DNA from: an uncultured Actinomycetes bacterium
Lineage (GTDB): Bacteria > Actinomycetota > Acidimicrobiia > Acidimicrobiales > Ilumatobacteraceae
DNA length: 5,384 bases
Assembly: GCA_903858075.1 (NCBI GenBank)
Contig: CAIOHI010000100.1
Span: forward strand, 1-5,384
Direction: 5' to 3'
The position numbers were made by a program, and so were the translations under genes. This document shows positions 1 to 5,384 of this stretch, piece after piece (the first letter of the stretch is position 1; every line of letters begins with the position of its first letter). Below the pieces are notes generated by a model. That model was not told where the DNA came from. It ran no database searches and was given only the letters and a program-made list of their open reading frames with translations.

Positions 1-270
1 AGCTATTTGTCGGCGAATTGCACGACGCTCATCTTCTGAAGTTCCGCCCCATACACCAGAGTCTTGGTTGGTATCGATGGCGAACTGCAAGCACTCAACC
101 TTGACGGTGCATTGGTCGCAGGTTTCTTTTGCCTTGCTGAGTTGGAGAAGTGCTTGGCCTGTAGTTCCTACAGGGAAGAACAATTCTGGGTCAGTGTCAC
201 GGCATACCGCGTTCGAACGCCACGTGTAGTCGGCACTTCCGAGCGCGAGGCTTGAAGCGAGGATGGTCAC
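1..270 (-). CDS. whiB: WhiB-family iron-sulfur transcriptional regulator, WhiB1-like (3' end cut by window edge)
   Basis: Ninety codons are visible and the gene runs off the left edge. The four WhiB cysteines are present: C23, then C51-x2-C54-x5-C60. The family turn GVWGG is at residues 72-76, followed by SEDERRAIRRQ, the basic DNA-contacting tail. The run PELFFPVG at 28-35 and the QDSGVWGG block look most like WhiB1, which is about 84 residues, so only a few residues should be missing. WhiB proteins carry a 4Fe-4S cluster, bind the primary sigma factor in the cytoplasm and alter transcription, often in response to nitric oxide or oxygen. The start is GTG at 270-268. The ATG slightly upstream (minus strand, near 275) is in another frame and stops after two codons. 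An AGGAG lies 5 nt upstream of the GTG. The family call is very secure; the subfamily is by recollection only. It is divergent from the phosphodiesterase gene. Confidence 0.95.
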   Translation of the reverse strand, partial: MTILASSLALGSADYTWRSNAVCRDTDPELFFPVGTTGQALLQLSKAKETCDQCTVKVECLQFAIDTNQDSGVWGGTSEDERRAIRRQIA

Positions 271-275
271 TTCAT

Positions 276-280
276 CTCCT
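276..280 (-). promoter_or_regulatory. Ribosome binding site of the whiB gene (AGGAG)
   Basis: On the minus strand AGGAG is followed by five bases and then GTG at 270-268. This decides the start in favour of the GTG, because the ATG between the two leads immediately to a stop codon. Confidence 0.75.
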
Positions 281-292
281 GCAATTGTTAAG

Positions 293-307
293 GGGCGGTG
301 AACGCCC
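293..307 (-). other. Small GC hairpin in the probable whiB leader
   Basis: An exact inverted repeat GGGCG / CGCCC with a 5-base loop lies 12 bases upstream of the whiB Shine-Dalgarno. If transcription starts near 344, the hairpin is inside the 5' leader of whiB. Five pairs is short and can occur by chance, so a role in regulating whiB is only possible. Confidence 0.3.
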
Positions 308-350
308 AGGGTGGATATTTCAATCGCCACGTGTTCTTTGTGGCTCGGGC

Positions 351-379
351 ACGTTACGTCGGGAATTCGCTAATCACAA
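351..379 (-). promoter_or_regulatory. Candidate sigma-70-type promoter for whiB
   Basis: On the minus strand a -35-like TTGTGA (379-374) and a -10-like TAACGT (356-351) are separated by exactly 17 bases. Transcription would begin near 344 and give a leader of about 75 nt. The hexamers agree only partly with TTGACA/TATAAT. It overlaps the region just upstream of the divergent phosphodiesterase gene, so the two promoters would be back to back or overlapping. Confidence 0.35.
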
Positions 380-383
380 GCAG

Positions 384-389
384 TACTTT
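384..389 (+). promoter_or_regulatory. Candidate -10 element for a leaderless phosphodiesterase transcript
   Basis: TACTTT lies with a 7-base gap before the ATG at 397, the distance at which RNA polymerase would start on the A of the ATG. No Shine-Dalgarno is visible before that ATG and no convincing -35 was found. Leaderless mRNAs are common in Actinobacteria. This is inference from spacing only. Confidence 0.3.
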
Positions 390-396
390 AAGATTT

Positions 397-1122
397 ATGA
401 ATCAAATTTTTGTTCCCGTAACACTTGGCACTCAAACCTTCGTTTTGGCCCATCGCGGAGCCTCTCGAGCAGAGCGCGAAAACACCGTGTTGGCATTTCG
501 TGCTGCGGGCGATATGGGGGCCGACGGGGTTGAGCTCGACGTGCGGCTAACTGCAGATCGGTATTTGGTGGTCCACCACGACCCGCGTTTGGAAGACGGA
601 CGAGATATCTGTGCACTGCAGCACAGTGAACTTCCTGCGCACATTCCTACATTGACTGAAGCGCTTGATGCATGTTCAGGAATGTGGGTCAATGTAGAAA
701 TAAAAAACGATGAGAGGGAACCTGACTTCGACAGCACAGACGTTGTTGCAGAAGTCATTGCACGTGCGCTTCTCGAGCGTAAGGAAAATTCACGATTTCT
801 CATTTCATCATTCCGGCGAGAAACCATTGACAAAGTGCACGAAGTTGCTCCGGAACTACGCACTGCGTGGCTCACCAATATGGTGGCCCCCAATGATGCG
901 GAAAATATAATTGATGACCTCGTTCGTGGTGGCCACAGTGCACTTCACCCATGGGTGGGTTTATTAACGAAAGAGCTCATTGACCTATGTCATGCGCGCG
1001 GAATACAGGTCAATACCTGGACTTGTGACGATGAAGTACGCATGGCAGAACTTGTGGCATGGAAAATAGACGCAATTTGTACGAATGTTCCTGATACGGC
1101 TTTGCGCGTTCTTGGTCGTTAG
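397..1122 (+). CDS. Glycerophosphodiester phosphodiesterase (GDPD family, UgpQ-like, cytosolic)
   Basis: The product is 241 residues, normal for a bacterial single-domain GDPD. It hydrolyses glycerophosphodiesters such as glycerophosphocholine or glycerophosphoethanolamine to sn-glycerol-3-phosphate and an alcohol, recycling phospholipid head groups. The TIM-barrel signature is complete: HRG at 19-21 followed by ENT at 28-30, the metal ligands E46 and D48 in GVELDV, the catalytic HD at 61-62 in VVHHDP, and EIK at 101-103. The C-terminal VNTWTCDDE and the final TNVPD fit the family. No signal peptide or membrane segment is seen, so a cytoplasmic UgpQ-like enzyme is more likely than periplasmic GlpQ. 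I chose the ATG at 397, 18 residues before HRG. An in-frame GTG at 298 would add 33 residues of unlike character across the divergent promoter region. The gene ends 3 bp from the convergent lipid kinase gene. The exact substrate is not readable from the sequence. Confidence 0.93.
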   Translation: MNQIFVPVTLGTQTFVLAHRGASRAERENTVLAFRAAGDMGADGVELDVRLTADRYLVVHHDPRLEDGRDICALQHSELPAHIPTLTEALDACSGMWVNVEIKNDEREPDFDSTDVVAEVIARALLERKENSRFLISSFRRETIDKVHEVAPELRTAWLTNMVAPNDAENIIDDLVRGGHSALHPWVGLLTKELIDLCHARGIQVNTWTCDDEVRMAELVAWKIDAICTNVPDTALRVLGR

Positions 1123-1125
1123 AAA

Positions 1126-2043
1126 TTAGGAAAGAAGCGGCTGTACGAGTCGCACTGCCTGAGGTTCATGTGTGAAGCGCAACTCTGTTGTTTCACCCAA
1201 GTAATCGCCATCGAGTTGGAACGGGAAGGGTCGGTCGTTGGTAACGCTCAAAACCTTTACGTCTTCGTGAATTTTCACGTGTTTACTTTCAGGAACACCC
1301 CCGCTGCGAATTGCTTTGCCGATGGAACCAAGCAACGTGAGAGCAGACAGAGAAGTGAAGGTAACCACCGACAGTCCACTGTCGAGATTGGCATGTGGTG
1401 ACAAGTTGAGGGGCTTCTTACCCAAGTAGGTATATGGGTTTGTATTCATGACAATGCTGAAATAGCCATTGACGGGTTGTTCTTCTCCAACATGCACAGA
1501 GAAGTGGGGGTCTTTGCGGCTATAGCCAAGTGCCCAGGTGTGCAGTGCTGCGCCAACAAAAAGTGGGTGGCCAAGCCAGCGTTTCAAAGCTGCGCGGCGC
1601 TCCACATTGCGCACCACGGCAGCGTCGTAACCCACTCCGGTGTGAAAACAAAAGTACCGACCATTGACCTTGCCAAGGCCAATAGGGGCAATGCGCTCGG
1701 TATCGAGTGCGAGGGCAAGCTGTTTGACGGCCTCAGAGGGGTCATTCGACATGCCAAGAGTGCGGGCAAAGACGTTGGTAGAGCCCCCTGGAAGGACTCC
1801 TAAGGCTGTTTCCGAGCCGGCTATGCCTGTGGCGACCTCATTGAGCGTGCCGTCGCCTCCAAAGGAGACAACGCAATCGAGCCCGCGGCGCGCGGCGTCT
1901 TCGGCAAAGCGTGTGGCATGCCCGCGGCGGTTGGTTTCCACTACCTGCACGGTGTGGTGGCGGGCAAGGTGCTGATGGACCACAACCGTATTGCGGGCTG
2001 TGACCGATGACGCAAAGGAGTTAACTACAAGAAGAACACGCAC
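1126..2043 (-). CDS. Diacylglycerol kinase-family lipid kinase (DagK/YegS/DgkB type)
   Basis: This 305-residue protein has the usual length of bacterial diacylglycerol/sphingosine kinase-like enzymes. They phosphorylate a lipid alcohol with ATP at the inner face of the membrane; diacylglycerol giving phosphatidic acid is the commonest case. The N-terminal strand RVLLVVNSFAS leads to the nucleotide-binding GGDGTLNEV at 62-70 and to LPGGSTNVFAR at 84-94. The second domain shows FHTGVGYDA at 133-141, NLDSGLSVV at 219-227 and the active-site QLDGD at 276-280, where many relatives have DGE. No transmembrane segment is seen, as expected for this soluble family. The start is GTG at 2043-2041, which places the first beta strand exactly as in relatives; no Shine-Dalgarno precedes it. 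It is divergent from etfB and convergent with the phosphodiesterase gene. Family assignment is secure; diacylglycerol as the substrate is inferred. Confidence 0.92.
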   Translation of the reverse strand: MRVLLVVNSFASSVTARNTVVVHQHLARHHTVQVVETNRRGHATRFAEDAARRGLDCVVSFGGDGTLNEVATGIAGSETALGVLPGGSTNVFARTLGMSNDPSEAVKQLALALDTERIAPIGLGKVNGRYFCFHTGVGYDAAVVRNVERRAALKRWLGHPLFVGAALHTWALGYSRKDPHFSVHVGEEQPVNGYFSIVMNTNPYTYLGKKPLNLSPHANLDSGLSVVTFTSLSALTLLGSIGKAIRSGGVPESKHVKIHEDVKVLSVTNDRPFPFQLDGDYLGETTELRFTHEPQAVRLVQPLLS

Positions 2044-2113
2044 AACGAGGAAACGGTATCAGTTTGTGTCGCCAGTTAGGCAGAATCGGGACCGAGCGGT
2101 AACAATAGAAGCC
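2044..2113. promoter_or_regulatory. Divergent promoter region between lipid kinase and etfB
   Basis: These 70 bases must hold the 5' signals of both genes. On the plus strand TAACAAT (2100-2106) lies with a 7-base gap before the etfB ATG, and a weak -35-like TTAGGC (2076-2081) is 18 bases upstream of it. On the minus strand TACCGT (2058-2053) lies 9 bases before the GTG of the lipid kinase. Neither start has a clear Shine-Dalgarno; AGAAG three bases before the etfB ATG is poorly placed. Both could therefore be leaderless. No obvious operator palindrome was seen. The individual elements are weakly supported. Confidence 0.45.
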
Positions 2114-2890
2114 ATGAACGTGATCGTCTGTGTAAAACAGATTCCAGACCCCGCCTTGCCAGGTGCCTTAGACGGCGCAACAAACACCCTGAAGCGAGAC
2201 GGCAAACTTATCCTCGATGACTCCGACGCATACGGCGTAGAAATGGCATTGCAACTTGTCGATGCTGCTGGTGGCGGAGAAGTGAGCATCATTTCTATGG
2301 CGCCAAATGGTGAGACCGCTGGTATGCGTACCGCGCTTGCTATGGGTGCCGCAAAAGGAATTTTAGTGTCTGACCCTGCATTGCAAGGAAGCGATGCACT
2401 CACCACTGCAAAAATTCTTGCTGCTGCTGTACAGCGCTTAGGCGGAGCAGATCTCATCATTGCTGCTACGGAATCTTCCGATGGTTACACCGGAACTGTT
2501 CCAGAACAAATGGCAGAAGTGCTCGGACTTCCTTCAGTGACTTTTGCTAAGAAAGTAAAAATTGATGGCGGTGTTTTGAAAGCCGATCGTCAAACCGAAG
2601 AGGGCTACGACGAAGTTGAATGTGCGTTGCCTGCACTCATCAGCGTGACCGCTGGTGTAGTAGAGCCGCGTTACCCAAGCTTCAAAGGAATCATGGCTGC
2701 AAAGAGCAAGCCAGTTGAAGAAGTAACTGCAAGTGACCTTGGTGTGACGCCAGCAGGTTGGGCAGGCGCTGGGCAAAAAGTCACGCTTGTTGCTCAAGCA
2801 GAAGCACGCCAAGCAGGCGAAATCGTAGAAGACGACGGAGAGTCGTTTGGCAAGATCGTTGCGTTCCTAGAAAATCTGAAAGTGATCTGA
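2114..2890 (+). CDS. etfB: Electron transfer flavoprotein beta subunit (EtfB/FixA family)
   Basis: The product is 258 residues, typical for the family. It pairs with EtfA in a cytoplasmic heterodimer that takes electrons from acyl-CoA and other flavin dehydrogenases and passes them to ETF:quinone oxidoreductase. It opens with MNVIVCVKQIPDP and has the DDSDAYGVEMAL segment at 35-46. The AMP-binding loop is at about 119-138 (ESSDGYTGTVPEQMAEVLG region). The ETF-beta signature region runs ADRQTEEGYDEVE through LPALISVT at 157-179, followed by EPRYPSFKGIMAAK at 184-197. The last block closely resembles mycobacterial FixA as I remember it. The start is ATG at 2114; an extension back to 1991 would overlap the divergent kinase gene and add unrelated residues. 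The stop codon overlaps the etfA ribosome binding site, so the two are clearly co-transcribed. Confidence 0.97.
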   Translation: MNVIVCVKQIPDPALPGALDGATNTLKRDGKLILDDSDAYGVEMALQLVDAAGGGEVSIISMAPNGETAGMRTALAMGAAKGILVSDPALQGSDALTTAKILAAAVQRLGGADLIIAATESSDGYTGTVPEQMAEVLGLPSVTFAKKVKIDGGVLKADRQTEEGYDEVECALPALISVTAGVVEPRYPSFKGIMAAKSKPVEEVTASDLGVTPAGWAGAGQKVTLVAQAEARQAGEIVEDDGESFGKIVAFLENLKVI

Positions 2891-2893
2891 GGA
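2889..2893 (+). promoter_or_regulatory. Ribosome binding site of etfA, overlapping the etfB stop
   Basis: GAGGA begins inside the TGA stop codon of etfB and is followed by 7 bases and then the ATG of etfA. This supports the ATG at 2901 and translational coupling of the two subunits. Confidence 0.8.
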
Positions 2894-2900
2894 AAAAATC

Positions 2901-3866
2901 ATGGCTATTAACAGTGTGTGGGTTTTTGCCCAAGTAACAAATGGTGTTGCAACAACAGGAACTCTTGAGCTCCTTACGAAAGCCCGTTCGCTTTCGTCAA
3001 ACGTCACTGCAATTCTGGGTGGCGACGCTTCTGGCGTTGCTGCACAGCTCGGTGAGTTTGGTGCAACAAAGGTGTATGCAACCGGCGATCTTGCAGGAAA
3101 ACTTCCTGGCGTTGCCGTGTCTGGTGCAATGAAAGCAATCATCGACGGTGGCGATAAGCCCGACCTCATTTTGTTCCCACAAAATTACGAAGGTCGTGAC
3201 GTTTTGTCGCGTTTGTCAGTGAAGTTGAACAAGTCTGTGCTCACCAACTCCATCGACGTTGCTGTCGACGGCGATGCAGTGAATGCAACTACACCTATTT
3301 TCGGTGGTAACACTTTGGTCACCACAACGTTTACTGGCGAAGGCCCGTACCTCGTTGCATTCCGCCCAAAGAGCTTTGCTGCTGAAGCATCGGGCGGCGC
3401 GCCTGCAGCAATTGCTGCGGCAAGTGTTCCCGACCTTGGCGCAACAGGTGGCGCAAAAGTGACTGCCGTTCACGTTGAAGAGACCACTGGTCCAAAGCTC
3501 GACGAAGCAAGTGTTGTTGTTTCTGGTGGTCGTGGGCTCGGCGAGGCAGACAAGTACGCAATGGTGGAAGAACTTGCCAAGTTGTTGAAGGGTGCACCTG
3601 GTGCATCACGTGCAATTGTTGACGCAGGCTGGGTTCCTTACTCATACCAAGTGGGTCAAACCGGCAAAGTAGTAAAGCCAAGTGTTTATATTGCTGCTGG
3701 TATCTCTGGTGCAACGCAACACATGGTGGGCATGAAGGGTGCGAAAAACATCATCGCCATCAACAAAGACAAAGAAGCTCCAATCTTTGGCATTGCCGAC
3801 CTCGGTATTGTTGGCGACGTGCACAAAGTATTGCCAAAGCTCATTGAGGCTTTGAAGGGTCGATAA
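2901..3866 (+). CDS. etfA: Electron transfer flavoprotein alpha subunit (EtfA/FixB family)
   Basis: The product is 321 residues, the usual length. EtfA holds the FAD of the ETF heterodimer. The N-terminal domain (about 1-190) starts with VWVFAQV and includes LILFPQNYEGRDVLSRLSVKL at about 89-109, which matches the alpha-subunit fold. The C-terminal FAD domain is almost canonical: VVVSGGRGLG at 205-214, GASRAIVDAGWVPYSYQVGQ at 234-253, then TGKVVKP (254-260) and the signature YIAAGISGATQH at 263-274. It ends with AINKDKEAPIFGIADLGIVGD at 286-306. A low-complexity Ala/Gly linker at about 160-185 separates the domains. It follows etfB after 10 bp with a good Shine-Dalgarno. Its stop is 1 bp from the end of the convergent gene. 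All key FAD-contact motifs are intact, so the protein should be functional. Confidence 0.97.
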   Translation: MAINSVWVFAQVTNGVATTGTLELLTKARSLSSNVTAILGGDASGVAAQLGEFGATKVYATGDLAGKLPGVAVSGAMKAIIDGGDKPDLILFPQNYEGRDVLSRLSVKLNKSVLTNSIDVAVDGDAVNATTPIFGGNTLVTTTFTGEGPYLVAFRPKSFAAEASGGAPAAIAAASVPDLGATGGAKVTAVHVEETTGPKLDEASVVVSGGRGLGEADKYAMVEELAKLLKGAPGASRAIVDAGWVPYSYQVGQTGKVVKPSVYIAAGISGATQHMVGMKGAKNIIAINKDKEAPIFGIADLGIVGDVHKVLPKLIEALKGR

Positions 3867-3867
3867 T

Positions 3868-4854
3868 TCATGACGATATGTCGCGGGCTGAAAATGCCCA
3901 CGACATATCGTTAAATGGATCTTCCACGGCAAGTTGTAGTTGCCATCCGTGAAGCGCATCTTCTTCGCGCCAGGTAAACCATTGCAGCTCTTCCATTTCG
4001 GCAAGAAGTGTGTTTGGCCGTAATGGCCACTCTTCTAGTGCGTCGGCAAATGCAGTAGCAAGCCACCATGCGCTAAAGCGACCTTGCGCCATGCCGCGCC
4101 TGCGACCATGTGCACCGCCCGATGCTCCGGCCCATGCAACCAATGACATCACCTGTGTTGGTTCTAGAGGGCTCACATACGCTTCGCTCAGCCCAAGTGC
4201 TCCGAGTGCCGATGAAATACCACCAGACACCGCAGCGAAAGCGACACGGCCATTTGATTGCGAAGTCCACGCTTCCACCACACCACGCACTGCTTGTTCG
4301 ATATCGGGGTCGTCGTCATGTTGTGCAGAGGTATTGCACTTCACTTTGTTGAATGGAACAGCAGTGAGAAGTGGTGTGGGTGCCTCAACGCCGTTGTCGG
4401 AATAAAAGGGCACTTCGTATGAGGGTTCCCAGGTGCCAAGAGCAAGTGGAATTTCTAAAATTTGTTGCAGGCTTTCATTGTTCTCAATGGTGTCGCCACG
4501 AATGGCGCGCTCGTACGCAACAAAGCCGCGCATGGGTGGGTCGGTAATGTATTTCTCAATTTCGTTCCACGAGTGGCTTTGAGCAATGACCTCGGTGAGT
4601 GGCCCAACGCTGAATGTGCTGGTGGGATGCTGCAAAGACTCGGCGGCATTTTTGGCATCAGCGTGTAATGCAAGGCGGTAATTAGCAAGCGTGGCTGCTG
4701 GCCATACTTGTCGTCCGGTCTTTACTGCTGCAGCACATTTATTGCGCAAAGCAGCAAGTTCATTCCACTCGCGTTTCGCACAGAGTGCATCGACCTCGCG
4801 AATGATTTCGTCGAGGTCGGCGCGGTCAACAAGCGCGTCGAGGTATTGGCTCAT
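3868..4854 (-). CDS. Uncharacterized conserved-looking actinobacterial protein, 328 residues
   Basis: I cannot name a function. The N-terminal half (about 1-140) is mainly predicted helix, with alternating charged and aliphatic residues (EIIREVDALCAKREWNELAAL) and a patch NYRLALHADAKNAAESL at 58-74, which recalls helical-repeat scaffolds. The middle has the acidic run HDDDPDIEQ at 179-187. The C-terminal half is rich in small residues and contains a striking basic-glycine motif, ASGGAHGRRRGMAQGRFSAWW, at 244-264. It ends with several tryptophans (292, 295, 304, 319) around LAVEDPF. There is no signal peptide or clear membrane helix, so it is probably cytoplasmic. The start is ATG at 4854-4852, 12 bases after the stop of the kinase-like gene, without a visible Shine-Dalgarno. 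Both genes read on the minus strand and are probably co-transcribed. I have a faint memory of similar hypothetical proteins in Actinobacteria beside SCO1664-type genes, but could not confirm it. The reading frame is strongly supported by its length, coding character and context. Confidence 0.8.
   Translation of the reverse strand: MSQYLDALVDRADLDEIIREVDALCAKREWNELAALRNKCAAAVKTGRQVWPAATLANYRLALHADAKNAAESLQHPTSTFSVGPLTEVIAQSHSWNEIEKYITDPPMRGFVAYERAIRGDTIENNESLQQILEIPLALGTWEPSYEVPFYSDNGVEAPTPLLTAVPFNKVKCNTSAQHDDDPDIEQAVRGVVEAWTSQSNGRVAFAAVSGGISSALGALGLSEAYVSPLEPTQVMSLVAWAGASGGAHGRRRGMAQGRFSAWWLATAFADALEEWPLRPNTLLAEMEELQWFTWREEDALHGWQLQLAVEDPFNDMSWAFSARDISS
3871..3913. terminator. Strong hairpin between convergent etfA and the unknown gene; possible bidirectional terminator
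   Basis: The arms ACGATATGTCG (3873-3883) and CGACATATCGT (3901-3911) are exact reverse complements. One C/A mismatch follows, then GGGC/GCCC, closing a 7-base loop TGAAAAT. A G-T and a T-A pair extend the base to 3871 and 3913. The stem begins 5 bases after the etfA stop codon, the right place to end the etfBA transcript. It lies inside the last codons of the minus-strand gene. Neither strand has a proper T-run after the stem, so it is not a textbook intrinsic terminator. Actinobacteria are known to use stems lacking a U-tract. It may instead protect mRNA 3' ends. Confidence 0.6.
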
Positions 4855-4866
4855 GAATGCAGATTG

Positions 4867-5384
4867 TCACAGAAGTGGCCACGGAACGCGTCTTCCCGAT
4901 GGGTCGTAGGGTAAAACTTTGTTTTCAAGTAACCAGTCGACGCGTTCTTTGAGCGCTACAACTTCATCTTCACTGAGCAGATTTACTACCTGAAGTGGAA
5001 CTTGTTGAGCAATATTTTCCAGAGCAGCAAGGTGTTCTTCAGTAAGTTTTTCGGTAGCGAAATCCCAAATGACGGTGCGCAATTTGAATTCATCTGAAAA
5101 GCACACGCCATGGTCGATGCCCCAAATGTGCCCTGCACTATCGAGCAAGACATGGCCACCTTTGCGGTCGGTGTTGTTTGCGACGATGTCGAATATTGCC
5201 ATTTGTCGCAATTGATCGTGTGTCTCTGGGTGGTCTTCAATAAAGGTGAAGTAGTGCAGTTGGGGGTCGGCTTCAATAAACCATTGCAATGAGCCTTCGC
5301 CAAAGGGACCGTCGCGTTCCACTGTTGGGGGCACGAGGTCGAAACCCAATGCTTCCGAGAGTTCATAGGCGGCAATTTCACGGC
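4867..5384 (-). CDS. SCO1664-family PI3/4-kinase-like protein (5' part cut by window edge)
   Basis: The last 171 residues are visible and the frame stays open to the right edge, so the TTG at 5349 is not needed as a start. The visible part starts REIAAYELSEALGFDLVPPTVERDGP, as in the actinobacterial family named after Streptomyces SCO1664, whose members I recall as roughly 230-280 residues. Counting from the first visible residue, a kinase-like catalytic loop NNTDRKGGHVL lies at 69-79 and a metal-binding-type GIDHGVCF at 88-95. These resemble the catalytic D-R-x-x-N loop and the DFG-like motif of phosphatidylinositol 3/4-kinase folds. It ends in a short helical tail and RRVPWPLL. The substrate is unknown. 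In other actinobacteria the family is often found near the mycothiol gene mshC and a DUF3090 gene, so these might lie beyond the right edge. The uncharacterized gene follows 12 bases downstream. Family recognition is firm; enzymatic activity is inferred. Confidence 0.9.
   Translation of the reverse strand, partial: REIAAYELSEALGFDLVPPTVERDGPFGEGSLQWFIEADPQLHYFTFIEDHPETHDQLRQMAIFDIVANNTDRKGGHVLLDSAGHIWGIDHGVCFSDEFKLRTVIWDFATEKLTEEHLAALENIAQQVPLQVVNLLSEDEVVALKERVDWLLENKVLPYDPSGRRVPWPLL

Noticed and set aside
326..344. Inverted repeat GCCAC / GTGGC in the whiB upstream region
   Set aside because: The arms are only 5 bases with a 9-base spacer and no extension. It is too likely by chance to call an operator.
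298..396. N-terminal extension of the phosphodiesterase from a GTG at 298
   Set aside because: It adds 33 residues unlike any GDPD N-terminus, lies in the whiB promoter/leader region, and the AAGGGG before it is only about 2 bases from the GTG. The ATG at 397 gives the normal family length.
1991..2113. N-terminal extension of etfB
   Set aside because: The 41 extra residues overlap the start of the divergent kinase gene antisense and are Arg/Thr-rich. MNVIVCVKQIPDP at 2114 is the standard family start.
2059..2460. Minus-strand open frame of 133 codons antisense to etfB
   Set aside because: etfB is unmistakable here. The shadow frame is a low-complexity Ala/Ser/Pro sequence that crosses the divergent promoter region.
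3331..3714. Gln-rich minus-strand open frame inside etfA
   Set aside because: It is the antisense shadow of the Ala/Gly/Val-rich etfA coding sequence. Its Gln and Leu runs come from GCT/GTT-type codons read backward, and it has no independent signals.
4010..4405. Plus-strand open frame of 131 codons opposite the unknown gene
   Set aside because: It is Ser/Ala/Pro-rich with no domain. The opposite strand has a longer frame with better coding character and operon context.
5347..5349. TTG as the start codon of the SCO1664-family gene
   Set aside because: The frame stays open to the window edge and the residues before the TTG (REIAAYELSEA) match the family, so the gene continues past the edge.

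Overview
The window suggests an actinobacterium of moderate GC content (roughly half G+C by eye). The evidence is a WhiB iron-sulfur regulator, which is essentially confined to Actinobacteria and their phages, and a member of the SCO1664-type PI3/4-kinase-like family. The moderate GC and lightly spaced genes would fit an Acidimicrobiia-like or other aquatic lineage. That placement is inference.

Layout from left to right. A WhiB-family gene (minus, cut by the left edge) is divergent from a cytosolic glycerophosphodiester phosphodiesterase gene (plus, 397-1122). That gene runs tail to tail, with a 3-bp gap, into a diacylglycerol/lipid kinase gene (minus, 1126-2043). A 70-bp divergent intergenic region (2044-2113) separates the lipid kinase from etfB-etfA (plus, 2114-3866), a two-gene operon for the electron transfer flavoprotein heterodimer. 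etfA ends 1 bp from the end of a convergent gene for an uncharacterized 328-residue protein (minus, 3868-4854). Twelve bases upstream of that gene is the 3' part of the SCO1664-family kinase-like gene (minus, cut by the right edge).

How the genes may work together. EtfAB carries electrons from acyl-CoA and related dehydrogenases to the respiratory chain. The phosphodiesterase and the lipid kinase both act in glycerolipid turnover, one releasing glycerol-3-phosphate and the other making phosphatidic acid. The two right-hand minus genes look like one transcription unit, so the unknown protein may work with the kinase-like protein. A strong 43-nt hairpin lies between etfA and the unknown gene, inside the last codons of the latter. 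Several starts (397, 2114, 2043) lack a Shine-Dalgarno sequence and have a TAnnnT hexamer 7-9 nt upstream, as in leaderless transcripts.

I saw no tRNA, rRNA, insertion sequence, CRISPR array or attachment site. Most of the window is ordinary chromosomal housekeeping sequence. The 328-residue protein and its kinase-like neighbour are the only candidates for undescribed biology. No gene-free stretch exceeds 300 bases; the longest is 271-396.
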